A DNA stretch of 64,000 nucleotides, taken from an uncultured Methanocorpusculum sp. GTDB taxonomy: Archaea > Halobacteriota > Methanomicrobia > Methanomicrobiales > Methanocorpusculaceae. The stretch spans positions 992,001 to 1,056,000 of the forward strand of contig NZ_OY764081.1 of NCBI RefSeq assembly GCF_963667985.1. Direction: 5' to 3'. Every line of letters starts with the position of its first letter. Position 1 is the stretch's first letter. Below, in pieces: positions 43,563 to 51,009 of the stretch. The notes below the pieces were generated by a model. It was not told where the DNA came from. It did not search any database and saw only the letters and a list, made by a program, of their open reading frames with translations. Position numbers and translations under genes: made by a program.

Positions 43563-43973
43563 TTAGATATCAAAAATTATTATCAGTTCATATCCGGTTT
43601 TTGTTCTGGTGAGCGATAAACCGGAGTAGGAGATGCCTTTTACCCCGGTGCCGCCGGCATGTTTTTCTCTGTCGAAGAGAACTCCCTCAACCGTACCGGA
43701 AACAGAGTCTCCAACAGAAAGGGTAAATTTCTGGGGGACGAGATACTCGGTTTCCGTCAGAAAGAGAAGTTCCGAAAGGAAATTCACGATCAGTTCTTCG
43801 CGGTCTTTTCCTTCTGCATGAATGGGAAATGAATCCGTAGAGGGTTCTAGAGGATACACTCCGTACAGAATTTTTGCCAGAGCAAACCCGCTCTCTGAAA
43901 ACAGAGAAGAGAGATCGGGGGCGGATATCCGCATACGGATATCGGCAGTGTGCTCGAGTTCCTCAAAAACCAT
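43563..43973 (-). CDS. Archease, RtcB cofactor
   Basis: Archease of 136 aa that activates RtcB for multiple turnover and guanylation. The start FEELEHTADIRMRISAPDL and the catalytic acidic pattern AKILYGVYPLEP fit, as do LIVNFLSELLFLTETEYLVP and the C-terminal end with GVKGISYSG and LIIIFDI. It is coupled to rtcB (six bases apart) and overlaps an upstream 94-aa gene by 11 bases. Confidence 0.94.
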   Translation of the reverse strand: MVFEELEHTADIRMRISAPDLSSLFSESGFALAKILYGVYPLEPSTDSFPIHAEGKDREELIVNFLSELLFLTETEYLVPQKFTLSVGDSVSGTVEGVLFDREKHAGGTGVKGISYSGLSLTRTKTGYELIIIFDI

Positions 43974-44247
43974 AATCGCCGTCTTCGAAAAGAAGCCGCG
44001 GGACCATGCGCATCGTTATCTCCGATATCCACTGGATCTGATATCTGGAAATAAAGATCACATGATTCCCTGCCCGAATCGGAATGTCGGATGATTTTGC
44101 CGGGCGTATTCGCACCGGCATCAGAATCGGGCCGATGCATGACGTGCTTATACGAAAATCCCCACCGCGGCTATCCATATACGCGATGACCTCGTCCGTG
44201 ACGGTAATATCAGAAAGAGGGGTAGGACCACCCTGCTTAGTATCCAT
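43963..44247 (-). CDS. Small conserved hypothetical protein upstream of archease-rtcB
   Basis: Protein of 94 aa that I do not recognise. It starts MDTKQGGPTPLSDITVTDEV, has STSCIGPILMPVRIRP in the middle and hydrophobic segment VIFISRYQIQWISEITM. It overlaps archease by 11 bases and so leads the archease-rtcB unit. The layout suggests a minor partner of RNA repair, but nothing in the sequence shows a mechanism. It could also be a DNA- or RNA-binding small beta protein. Confidence 0.55.
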   Translation of the reverse strand: MDTKQGGPTPLSDITVTDEVIAYMDSRGGDFRISTSCIGPILMPVRIRPAKSSDIPIRAGNHVIFISRYQIQWISEITMRMVPRLLFEDGDYGF

Positions 44248-44305
44248 TTAATATTGATGGGAAGTATATGATGAAAAAAGTTGGTACTGAATCCAGCCTG
44301 AATGT

Positions 44306-44620
44306 TCAGGTGGATGCAACTACCTGTTCGACTAAATCGGCATACTGTGCCTTAAGTTCGTAGACTCCAAGTGCACCGTCTTTCATCTTGTGGGTTGACA
44401 GGATGCCTAATTTCGATGCAACAATACCAACCATCGATGCCACGGAATGATAGGTCACGTCAAACTTTGTCGAAAGCGCTTCGTGAATCTGGGGAACGGT
44501 CATGGACTTTGCCCGAATGAGCAGACGTAAAAGCGCCTTTCTGATTCCTGACTTGTCACGAGATAGATAACTGCGAAGTCGTCTCTCAATCTCCTTTCGC
44601 AGATCTGAAGGTGAAAGCAT
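44306..44620 (-). CDS. DUF2551-type winged-helix protein
   Basis: Small basic protein of 104 aa. It has the DUF2551 pattern: LSPSDLRKEIERRLRSYLSR at the start and a winged-helix stretch with VPQIHEALSTKFDVTYHSVA near 47-66, then GIVASKLGILSTHKMKDGA. It is likely a DNA-binding regulator conserved in methanogens. The gene starts 102 bases before the divergent cis-prenyltransferase-like gene. Confidence 0.72.
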   Translation of the reverse strand: MLSPSDLRKEIERRLRSYLSRDKSGIRKALLRLLIRAKSMTVPQIHEALSTKFDVTYHSVASMVGIVASKLGILSTHKMKDGALGVYELKAQYADLVEQVVAST

Positions 44621-44722
44621 ATTTTTTAGTATGTATCTGTGTATATAAATAAATACCGCTCAAACAAGTATAAAATAATACACGAATTTGATATGCAGAG
44701 AAAAGCAATAGAGTAATACCTC

Positions 44723-45316
44723 ATGATATACCGCCTCTATGAGTACCTGATTTCCCGCGACCTCACCACATTTCCAAAAGAGATATGTTTCATGCTGAGC
44801 GATGAGGATGTACTTTTCGATGCGGGGAAAATAGAGGCGGTCTATACCTGGACAAAAGAGTTTCCCGAAATCAAAAAGATCATTTTCCACATCAGTACGG
44901 ATGATCCACGGCGAATCGAGGGACTGCTTGGACTCGAAGAACTTGGGAAGAAAACGACCGTACGGGTAAGTACGCCGGAACATGATACGATAATCGGGAC
45001 CGGAATTCCAGAGATCCTGATCGCTCTTGGCAAAACCGGAAGGGAAGAGATCACCGACGCGATCATCAAAATCGCAAAAGAAGGTGTCGAGCCTAATGAA
45101 ATCACGGAAGATATGATAGAGAAACATCTCATATTTCACGTGAACCCGGATTTTGTGATAAAAACCGGAGGGAATCACCTCACCGACTTTTTGATCTGGC
45201 AGTCGGTGTATTCGGAACTTTTTTTTACCGACATCAACTGGGGCGGCTTTCGAAAAGTGGATTATCTAAGGGCGCTTCGCGATTATCAGTCCCGGAGCCG
45301 GCGATACGGGACCTGA
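44723..45316 (+). CDS. Cis-prenyltransferase family subunit lacking the catalytic P-loop (NgBR-like)
   Basis: Protein of 197 aa that matches only part of undecaprenyl diphosphate synthase. The C-terminal half is clear: FVIKTGGNHLTDFLIWQSVY and ELFFTDINWGGFRKVDYLRA, ending in RSRRYG, which carries the RxG end motif. The N-terminal DGNRRWA-type diphosphate loop of active enzymes is absent. The companion uppS at 50.3-51.0 kb has the loop but lacks the RxG end, so the two could form one heteromeric enzyme for dolichyl-type lipid carriers. Such two-subunit cis-prenyltransferases are known in eukaryotes and have been reported in methanogens. Confidence 0.78.
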   Translation: MIYRLYEYLISRDLTTFPKEICFMLSDEDVLFDAGKIEAVYTWTKEFPEIKKIIFHISTDDPRRIEGLLGLEELGKKTTVRVSTPEHDTIIGTGIPEILIALGKTGREEITDAIIKIAKEGVEPNEITEDMIEKHLIFHVNPDFVIKTGGNHLTDFLIWQSVYSELFFTDINWGGFRKVDYLRALRDYQSRSRRYGT

Positions 45317-45340
45317 AATCAGTCGAAAGGGGAAAACATC

Positions 45341-45349
45341 TATATACTA
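45341..45349 (+). promoter_or_regulatory. TATA box of the signal peptidase gene
   Basis: TATATACTA lies 28-36 bases before the ATG at 45377 in a 60-base gap, the usual spacing of an archaeal TATA box for a short leader. It would drive sec11 and cofH together. Confidence 0.5.
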
Positions 45350-45376
45350 CTCATAGATGAATAAGATACTACAACA

Positions 45377-46033
45377 ATGTCACTTTCCATTCCAAAATTA
45401 CCCGAATCGAAAGATCCGAAAGTAAATTTTATCAGGGATATCCTGATCGTTTTTATCATTGTTGCAGCTATCGGCTGTGCTTTATTTGCAGTATCAGGAA
45501 CATGGCCTGCCTTGGTCGCCGTCGAATCGGAAAGCATGGTCCCGAATCTGAACGTCAACGACCTTGTGTTTGTTGTTGATGAGAACAGATACGGCGGGTT
45601 CATGACGATGGTCGAGGCACAAGAAGCAGGGGTGATTTCGTTTGGAGGATACGGGGACATGATCGTCTATCAGCCGAACGGGGTAACCGGCGTGACGCCA
45701 ATCATCCATCGGGCGATAACATGGATCAACGAATCCGTCGCCGAAGAAGCGGGATTTACCGGCGATGCAGCCCATGCAGGATATATTACTAAAGGCGACA
45801 ACAATGACCTTATCGATCAGGATGCGATATTTTCGGCTTACGGGAGGATGCAGCCGGTCAAAGAGGAGTGGATTGTTGGAAAAGCATTGTTTGCGATCCC
45901 TCTAATCGGTTTTATACCGATGCATCTGTTTGAGTCTGCCCTGATTGTGGTACTCATCATCGTTATCATTGAACTCGTCAGCAGAAAGCTGAAGAAGAAC
46001 AAAGAGACCAAAACGAAAGGAAAGAAAAAATGA
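45377..46033 (+). CDS. Signal peptidase I, archaeal Sec11 type
   Basis: Membrane serine protease of 218 aa that removes signal peptides. A transmembrane helix near 19-45 (ILIVFIIVAAIGCALFAV) is followed by the catalytic VESESMVPNLNVND, with the nucleophile serine near residue 53. The second catalytic site is a histidine (IIHRAI near 113) instead of the lysine of bacterial enzymes. The aspartate lies in TKGDNNDLID near 138-147. A second hydrophobic helix and basic tail close the protein. Its stop overlaps the cofH start. Confidence 0.92.
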   Translation: MSLSIPKLPESKDPKVNFIRDILIVFIIVAAIGCALFAVSGTWPALVAVESESMVPNLNVNDLVFVVDENRYGGFMTMVEAQEAGVISFGGYGDMIVYQPNGVTGVTPIIHRAITWINESVAEEAGFTGDAAHAGYITKGDNNDLIDQDAIFSAYGRMQPVKEEWIVGKALFAIPLIGFIPMHLFESALIVVLIIVIIELVSRKLKKNKETKTKGKKK

Positions 46034-47115
46034 ACGTCACCACCATTCTGAATGATGTCCTTGGAGGCTCACGGCTCACGGAAGATGAAGTTGCATTCCT
46101 GTTCTCGGTGCAAAACCGGGATATATGGAAGATTGCCGAGGCCGCGGATATCATTCGCGAACGAAAAAACGGCGATGTCGTAACATATGTCCGAAACATG
46201 AACATTCACATGACCAACATCTGCAAAAACTGCTGCTGGTTATGTGCATTCGGACGAAAGAGTACCGATCCCGAGGCTTTCTGCTTCACGGATGAAGAGT
46301 TTCGGGAGCATACCAAAGATGCGGGCAGAAAAAAGGTCACCGAGGTCTCGTATCTTTCCGGAATTAACCCGGAATTCACTATCGAAAGTTACGAAAAGAT
46401 GATCCGGACATTCCACGAAGAGATCCCCGGCATCCATGTTCACGGATGCAGCCCGGATGAAATATTGTTTGCAGCGAACCAAAGCGGCATTACAACAAAA
46501 GAAGCCCTCATTCGGCTAAAAGATGCGGGACTCGGTTCAGTCCAGGGAACGGCGGCGGAGATTCTCGTCGACCGTGTTCGAAACATCATCTGCAGTAAAA
46601 AACTCTCCACGGCAGAGTGGGTCAGAATCATCAAAGAAGCCTCGGAAGTTGGATTTCGGGCAACGTCCACGATCATGTACGGATCGGTGGAAACGGAAAA
46701 GGAACGGGCACGCCATCTATCGGTCCTTCGCGACGTCCAGGACGAAACCGGTGTATTTACCGAACTTGTTCCGCTGGCGTTCCTGCACAAAAATACGCTG
46801 CTCGAACGGGCAGGAATCGTAAACCATGATGCAACAGGACGCGAAGACATTCTGCTGATCGCCATTTCACGGCTGTTTTTGGACAACTTCGACAACATCC
46901 AGGTCCCCTGGTCGAAGATCGGACGAAAGGTCACGCAGTTGTCCCTGATGGCGGGAGGAAATGATGTCGGGGGGACGATGTTTGTGGACGCCCTTTCAAA
47001 GGATGCCGGCGGCGGAGATGAATCGGATTACTTCAGTCCCGAAGATATGAAAATAATGTGTGACGATATCGGCAGGACGCTTCGTCAGAGAGACACGTTC
47101 TATAATCTCATCTGA
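46030..47115 (+). CDS. cofH: CofH, FO synthase subunit 2 (radical SAM)
   Basis: Radical SAM enzyme of 361 aa that couples tyrosine with the ribitylaminouracil precursor to give the F420 chromophore FO. The cluster motif is CKNCCWLC, that is C-x3-C-x2-C at 71-78, in the family context IHMTNICKNCC and CAFGRKS. GLGSVQGTAAEILVDRVR near 178-195 and LVPLAFLHKNT near 241-251 are also typical. The usual YGHxE and AHxxG histidines are replaced (MYGSVE near 216-221 and EASEVG). Other residues follow CofH. The gene overlaps sec11 by four bases. The loss of both histidines could mark a divergent paralog. Confidence 0.82.
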   Translation: MNVTTILNDVLGGSRLTEDEVAFLFSVQNRDIWKIAEAADIIRERKNGDVVTYVRNMNIHMTNICKNCCWLCAFGRKSTDPEAFCFTDEEFREHTKDAGRKKVTEVSYLSGINPEFTIESYEKMIRTFHEEIPGIHVHGCSPDEILFAANQSGITTKEALIRLKDAGLGSVQGTAAEILVDRVRNIICSKKLSTAEWVRIIKEASEVGFRATSTIMYGSVETEKERARHLSVLRDVQDETGVFTELVPLAFLHKNTLLERAGIVNHDATGREDILLIAISRLFLDNFDNIQVPWSKIGRKVTQLSLMAGGNDVGGTMFVDALSKDAGGGDESDYFSPEDMKIMCDDIGRTLRQRDTFYNLI

Positions 47116-47246
47116 ACATCCCGATTTTTCCTCTCTTTTTTTCTCAATTACAGCTGATTTACTCTCTCGCCAGGGCGAATCCAATTCAGGAAGGGTCTGG
47201 CTTGGTGTGGATAGATAAGTAAAAGAACCGCGAATCGGCGCGAATC

Positions 47247-47616
47247 CGCCCTTCGGGCGAGCGAATCGGATTTGCTTTTCCTCACTCTCGCAATACAGCT
47301 TCGCTGTCTTGCTCGCCCCTAATCGGGAGCGTTCGGGCAAATCCTATCGGCACCCCGGCGCCTCTCGTGGGAGAAATATTCAGAGAGTTGTTTTTAATAG
47401 AAGATGGGGAGAAATCAGTATTGGGAGCCGCTGGGGCGGCGACAGGATTTGCCCGAACGCTCCCGATGAGGGATGAAACGGCGGGACGATAAGGACCGCC
47501 GAGTTCAAGTGAGGAACAGCAAATCCGATTCTGAGAGCAAGCCAAAGGCTTGCGAGATTCTCGGAGATTCAAGCGAGGGTCGAAAACCCGAGTCGGAGAG
47601 CAAATCTCTGATTTGC
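47247..47616. repeat. Modular palindromic repeat region D
   Basis: Largest of the four regions. Hairpins include CGCCC-TTC-GGGCG (47247-47259), ACAGC-TTC-GCTGT (47295-47307), GCAAGCC-AAA-GGCTTGC (47537-47553), GGGT-N5-ACCC (47577-47589) and GCAAATC-TCT-GATTTGC (47600-47616). Bases 47570-47620 match region C (38009-38059) almost fully outside the arm contents. A long inverted repeat sits in the middle. Confidence 0.8.
47322..47467. mobile_element. Inverted-repeat element, possible MITE-like insertion
   Basis: The 24 bases at 47322-47345 are the exact reverse complement of 47444-47467, and the arms can be extended inward with mismatches. The element is about 146 bases and holds no gene. No clear target duplication is seen, although the flanks CCCTA and GAGGG are partly complementary. 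It could be a nonautonomous mobile element, a large RNA/DNA hairpin, or part of the palindrome family around it. No transposase is in the window. Confidence 0.5.
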
Positions 47617-47682
47617 GAACGAGGTTGGTTTTTCTCAGGGATCCACACAAATACGGCACACGAAATCGAAGTGCATCCCATT

Positions 47683-48450
47683 TCACAAAATAAGCATCCC
47701 AAGAACCATATCCACAAGAGAAAATCCAAAGAGGGCAAAGATATAGCCGATCGTGATCGGGATCATGAACGGAACGCCGTACGATATCCAGACATCGCCG
47801 GCTTTTGCATACAATGAAAGCTCCTTTGCATAGGTTTTTGGATCCTCACGGAGATTGCGGATCGATAAACCCGACTGGGTTTTCAGAGCACGGATCGAAC
47901 TGTGTGCGCGGCAGAATTTCCGGGAGATGACTCCATTCTCTTCGGTGATATCCTCGGATACGAAACCAAAATAATTGGTGATGGAATCTCCCGGGACCGG
48001 TTTTCCCGAACACATCAGCCAGAACGGCGCTTTATTTTTCAAGGCAAGATTCCGGATAAGGAACACGACCGGAACGATCAACGCAAAGACCGCACCGTTC
48101 ACGAGAGAGGACAGAGCAAGAGAGGGGAAGATCCAGTCGGCAAATGGAGTAATTGGGACCGCGAGCGATAAAAGGATCATGGCTTTTCCATCTGCAACCC
48201 CAAACAGACTTAAATAGGTGAAAAGGAACATCAGCAGAGCGATGAAAACCGACGTACCTAATACGTACACTCCCCATGGAGCTGAAAAAAATTCGATCCA
48301 GAACCAGATAACGAGGACACCACACCCAACGGCAGCCGGATACCAGGTCACGGCATAAATCGTACGGGTCTTTACATCCTGCCAGCAAGCATAGAGAAAG
48401 GTCGCAAGAACCAGAAATGCCGACAATGCAAGCGGCAGTGGAATAGTCAT
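47683..48450 (-). CDS. A24 family prepilin/preflagellin peptidase
   Basis: Membrane aspartyl protease of 255 aa that cleaves class III signal peptides of archaellins or pilins. Several hydrophobic helices surround the two catalytic aspartates, in QDVKTRTIY near 24-32 and FGVADGKAM near 83-91 (the GxGD-type site). It ends with a hydrophobic helix. The pilin-domain protein at 36.8-38.0 kb is a possible substrate. The call is by motif; the EppA versus FlaK type is not resolved. Confidence 0.86.
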   Translation of the reverse strand: MTIPLPLALSAFLVLATFLYACWQDVKTRTIYAVTWYPAAVGCGVLVIWFWIEFFSAPWGVYVLGTSVFIALLMFLFTYLSLFGVADGKAMILLSLAVPITPFADWIFPSLALSSLVNGAVFALIVPVVFLIRNLALKNKAPFWLMCSGKPVPGDSITNYFGFVSEDITEENGVISRKFCRAHSSIRALKTQSGLSIRNLREDPKTYAKELSLYAKAGDVWISYGVPFMIPITIGYIFALFGFSLVDMVLGMLIL

Positions 48451-48500
48451 AAATTAGGTTTCGATCTGAAATCAGATAAAATCAATGGGTGAGGGGGACC

Positions 48501-48878
48501 TCACTCATGAAAAACGGACTTGGCGACGTACTTTCCGTGAACATAGGAAGGCATGCCAGCAAGCATATAGGATACACGCAATGCCTCTTCGACCTCGTCC
48601 AAATCAACGCCAACCATCTGGGCTCCGGCGAGCTGGGCACGCAGAGCATGATCATCTCTCATTGCTGCCGCAATGCCGATGGCGATCAGTTTTTTCTCTT
48701 TCCGGGTCAGGGAACCGTCCGACCAGATGTAGTTATCCAGTTTGAGAACGGCTTCGTGAATGAGAGGGTCGGATTCGGCGAGTTCTTTGAAAAAGACGGG
48801 GACGTGACCGATATTATGCTCAAGTTCCCTCATTTGTCCCTGACACCCGCAGGTGCCTTTTTTTTCTTCGAATGACAT
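48501..48878 (-). CDS. Carboxymuconolactone decarboxylase/AhpD-like protein
   Basis: Small protein of 125 aa with the CMD fold: NIGHVPVFFKELAE near 22, LTRKEKKLIAIGIAAAMRDD near 57, HALRAQLAGAQMVGVDLDEV and LRVSYMLAGMPSYVHGKYV. The CxxC of peroxidase-active AhpD is missing at the helix (AAMRDDHAL). Two cysteines occur only at the N-terminus (CGCQGQ). Peroxidase activity is therefore doubtful. It is divergent from the flavin reductase gene next door, with 88 bases between. Confidence 0.78.
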   Translation of the reverse strand: MSFEEKKGTCGCQGQMRELEHNIGHVPVFFKELAESDPLIHEAVLKLDNYIWSDGSLTRKEKKLIAIGIAAAMRDDHALRAQLAGAQMVGVDLDEVEEALRVSYMLAGMPSYVHGKYVAKSVFHE

Positions 48879-48934
48879 TTTTTATTCAGCGAAATATTGT
48901 CCGTCAAGCTAATTATTCTATGTATAGAAGCACA

Positions 48935-48943
48935 TTTTTATAG
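48935..48943 (+). promoter_or_regulatory. TATA box of the flavin reductase gene
   Basis: TTTTTATAG lies 24-32 bases before the ATG at 48967, typical of a leaderless archaeal transcript. It lies in the gap between two divergent genes. Confidence 0.5.
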
Positions 48944-48966
48944 ATCGCCCGGCATAACATTCAACA

Positions 48967-49569
48967 ATGACGAAAAAGATCGTGGCCTTGTTCGGCAGCA
49001 ATGTTATTGGAGGAAACACCGACAAACTTCTCACAGAAGCGATTCGCGGAGCAGAAGATGCGGGATGCATCGTCGAGAGATTGGATATCGTCAGCCTCGA
49101 TCTCTCGGGATGCAGACAGATCTACCACTGTATGGAAAAGGAACACTGCGTCATTTTAGATGAAGCGGAAAAATATCATACCCTGCTTAAAGAGGCCGAC
49201 GGGATCATCATTGCAACGCCGGTGATGACCTACGGGATACCCGGTCAGCTGAAATCCTTCATGGACAGATGCCAGCCGTTTTACATGGCGAAATATTACC
49301 GGAAGCATTCGTTCATCTCCGATGAACATGCAAAGATCCGAAAAACCCTGTTCATCTGCATCTCAGGGATGAACACACTCGAGGTTTTCATCGGACCGGT
49401 CCTTACCGTAAAAGCATTCTGCCAGATCATCGACACGAAATATTTCGATGAACTGCTCCAAAACGATATGGACAACATTAAGAAAATAGAGAGCAAACCG
49501 GAAGTGATGAAAGCGGCATACGAAAAAGGGAGAGCATTGGGTGAAGCCATCACGAAAGCACGTGGATAA
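48967..49569 (+). CDS. NADPH-dependent FMN reductase/iron-sulfur flavoprotein-like
   Basis: Flavodoxin-fold protein of 200 aa. The FMN phosphate loop GSNVIGGNTDKLL near 10-22, the cysteine group CRQIYHCMEKEHC near 49-61 and the flavin-binding TPVMTYGIPGQLKSFMDRC near 85-103 match the iron-sulfur flavoprotein family of methanogens. These enzymes reduce O2 or H2O2 and transfer electrons. The cysteine spacing differs from the classical compact ISF motif, so cluster binding is not sure. The next gene overlaps it. Confidence 0.82.
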   Translation: MTKKIVALFGSNVIGGNTDKLLTEAIRGAEDAGCIVERLDIVSLDLSGCRQIYHCMEKEHCVILDEAEKYHTLLKEADGIIIATPVMTYGIPGQLKSFMDRCQPFYMAKYYRKHSFISDEHAKIRKTLFICISGMNTLEVFIGPVLTVKAFCQIIDTKYFDELLQNDMDNIKKIESKPEVMKAAYEKGRALGEAITKARG

Positions 49570-50248
49570 TTCTGAGATCAAATCGGAACTAATACGGCTT
49601 GCCGATCCGAAATACCGCACATTTTCGAGCGGTCTGATTCCGGGAGCTGATAATATGATCGGGGTACGAATCCCGGACCTTCGCGATCTGGCAAAAAGGA
49701 TCGCCACCGGCGACTGGAAAAACTATCTCAGAGAAGCAACCGATGACTCCTTTGAAGAGATCATGCTGCAGGGCCTTGTCATCGGTTATGCAAAAGGCCA
49801 GCCGGATGAGATAATTGCAGCTCTCACCTATTTTATCCCGAAAATAGACAACTGGTCGATCAATGATTCAAACGCGATGGGGCTGAAGATCGCCAAAAAA
49901 CACCAGGATACATTCTGGAAATTTATCCAGCCGTATCTTGACTCGAACCTGGAATTTTTCGTTCGGTTCGGAGTTGTGATGCTTCTGTCCCATTATGTGG
50001 ACGAAAAACACATCTCTCTGGTCCTGGAGCGGCTCGATACCATCACGCACGAAGGATACTACGTCAAAATGTCAGTAGCCTGGGCCGTTTCAGTTTGTTA
50101 CGTGAAATTTCCGGAAATCACCCATGCATATCTGGAAAACTCCTCATTGGATAACGCCACCTACAACAAAGCGATCCAGAAGATATGCGAATCCTTCAGG
50201 GCCGATGAGGAAGCAAAAAATATACTCAGGAAAATGAAGAGAAAATAA
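49562..50248 (+). CDS. DNA alkylation repair enzyme AlkD-like
   Basis: HEAT-like repeat protein of 228 aa of the AlkD family, which removes alkylated bases from DNA in bacteria. It starts DNSEIKSELIRLADPKYRTF and shows GADNMIGVRIPDLRDLAKRI, LQGLVIGYAKG, and IDNWSINDSNAMGLKIAKK; this central stretch is typical. The GTG at 49562 overlaps the previous gene by eight bases; a GTG at 49541 is another option. Enzyme activity in archaea has not been proved, so the name is family-based. Confidence 0.85.
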   Translation: MDNSEIKSELIRLADPKYRTFSSGLIPGADNMIGVRIPDLRDLAKRIATGDWKNYLREATDDSFEEIMLQGLVIGYAKGQPDEIIAALTYFIPKIDNWSINDSNAMGLKIAKKHQDTFWKFIQPYLDSNLEFFVRFGVVMLLSHYVDEKHISLVLERLDTITHEGYYVKMSVAWAVSVCYVKFPEITHAYLENSSLDNATYNKAIQKICESFRADEEAKNILRKMKRK

Positions 50249-50250
50249 TC

Positions 50251-51009
50251 TCAGACCTTCATCCTCTGATCATATGTTCTAAGAGCACGGACCATATCCA
50301 CGTACCGGAATTCGGGCCACGGCGGGACACAGAAACAGACGGCCGCTTCATTCCCGTTTGCAAGCCACGGGAGGAAGTTCGAGGTCCGTTTGTCGTTTGC
50401 CGTTCTGATGATCAGATCGACCGGGGGCATCTCCACTTCCGGATACATACGTTCGGTCACGCAGTCCGGCGTGATAGAATCAGCCGAGAACTCGCCGGCA
50501 CGGACCTTTGCAACGATAGATTTGGTGGTTTCCAGAATTTCATTTCTCCCGCCGTATGCGATGGCAAAATGCAGATAATAGTGATGATGATCCTTTGTGG
50601 CCTCCTCGACATCATGGATCTTTTGCAAAAGCCGGTCGTTGATCAGAGACCGATCCCCGATCACCGTGATGTTCACTTTCTTATCATAGATCCGCTGGTC
50701 TTTGATCATCTCCGAAAATTTTTCGATGAAAAGTTCCAGAAGTTCGTTCACTTCTTCGGGCGAACGCTTGAAGTTTTCCGTGGAAAAAGCATAAAACGTT
50801 GTGTGTATGACCCCAAGCTCCTCCATCCAGTCGAAGACCTTCATCGTGATTTCGGCTCCGGCACGGTGCCCAAATGCCGTATCTTTTCCTTTGGCCTTTG
50901 CATATCTCCGGTTTCCGTCCTGAATGATCGCCACATGGGTCGGGACGTGGGTCAGCTGCCGGATAAGCCTGTGAACATACAGGTCTTCTGCAAAGGACCT
51001 GAGACTCAC
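50251..51009 (-). CDS. uppS: Cis-prenyltransferase catalytic-type subunit (UppS/DHDDS-like)
   Basis: Protein of 252 aa for long-chain polyprenyl diphosphate synthesis, the lipid carrier of N-glycosylation. The diphosphate loop IIQDGNRRYAKAKG near 28-41 and YAFSTENFKRSPEEVNEL near 73-90 are canonical, as is IIRTANDKRTSNFLPW near 195-210. The C-terminal end YDQRMKV lacks the RxG motif used in homomeric enzymes. The 197-aa subunit at 44.7 kb has that motif but no DGNRR loop. It overlaps the radical SAM gene by four bases, which overlaps nothing further but lies two bases from lysS. Confidence 0.92.
   Translation of the reverse strand: MSLRSFAEDLYVHRLIRQLTHVPTHVAIIQDGNRRYAKAKGKDTAFGHRAGAEITMKVFDWMEELGVIHTTFYAFSTENFKRSPEEVNELLELFIEKFSEMIKDQRIYDKKVNITVIGDRSLINDRLLQKIHDVEEATKDHHHYYLHFAIAYGGRNEILETTKSIVAKVRAGEFSADSITPDCVTERMYPEVEMPPVDLIIRTANDKRTSNFLPWLANGNEAAVCFCVPPWPEFRYVDMVRALRTYDQRMKV

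Larger units (their letters stand above)
47116..47682. other. 567-base repeat-rich intergenic region
   Basis: No convincing gene is found between cofH and the convergent A24 peptidase gene. The sequence is GC-rich and full of hairpins, given separately as region D and an inverted-repeat element. Open frames crossing it have unusual composition and no family features, so I treat it as noncoding. Confidence 0.7.

Noticed and set aside
47450..47820. A plus-strand gene of about 114 codons across the repeat region
   Set aside because: It is made of palindromic repeats and the antisense of the A24 peptidase gene; composition is low-complexity charged residues and there is no family feature.
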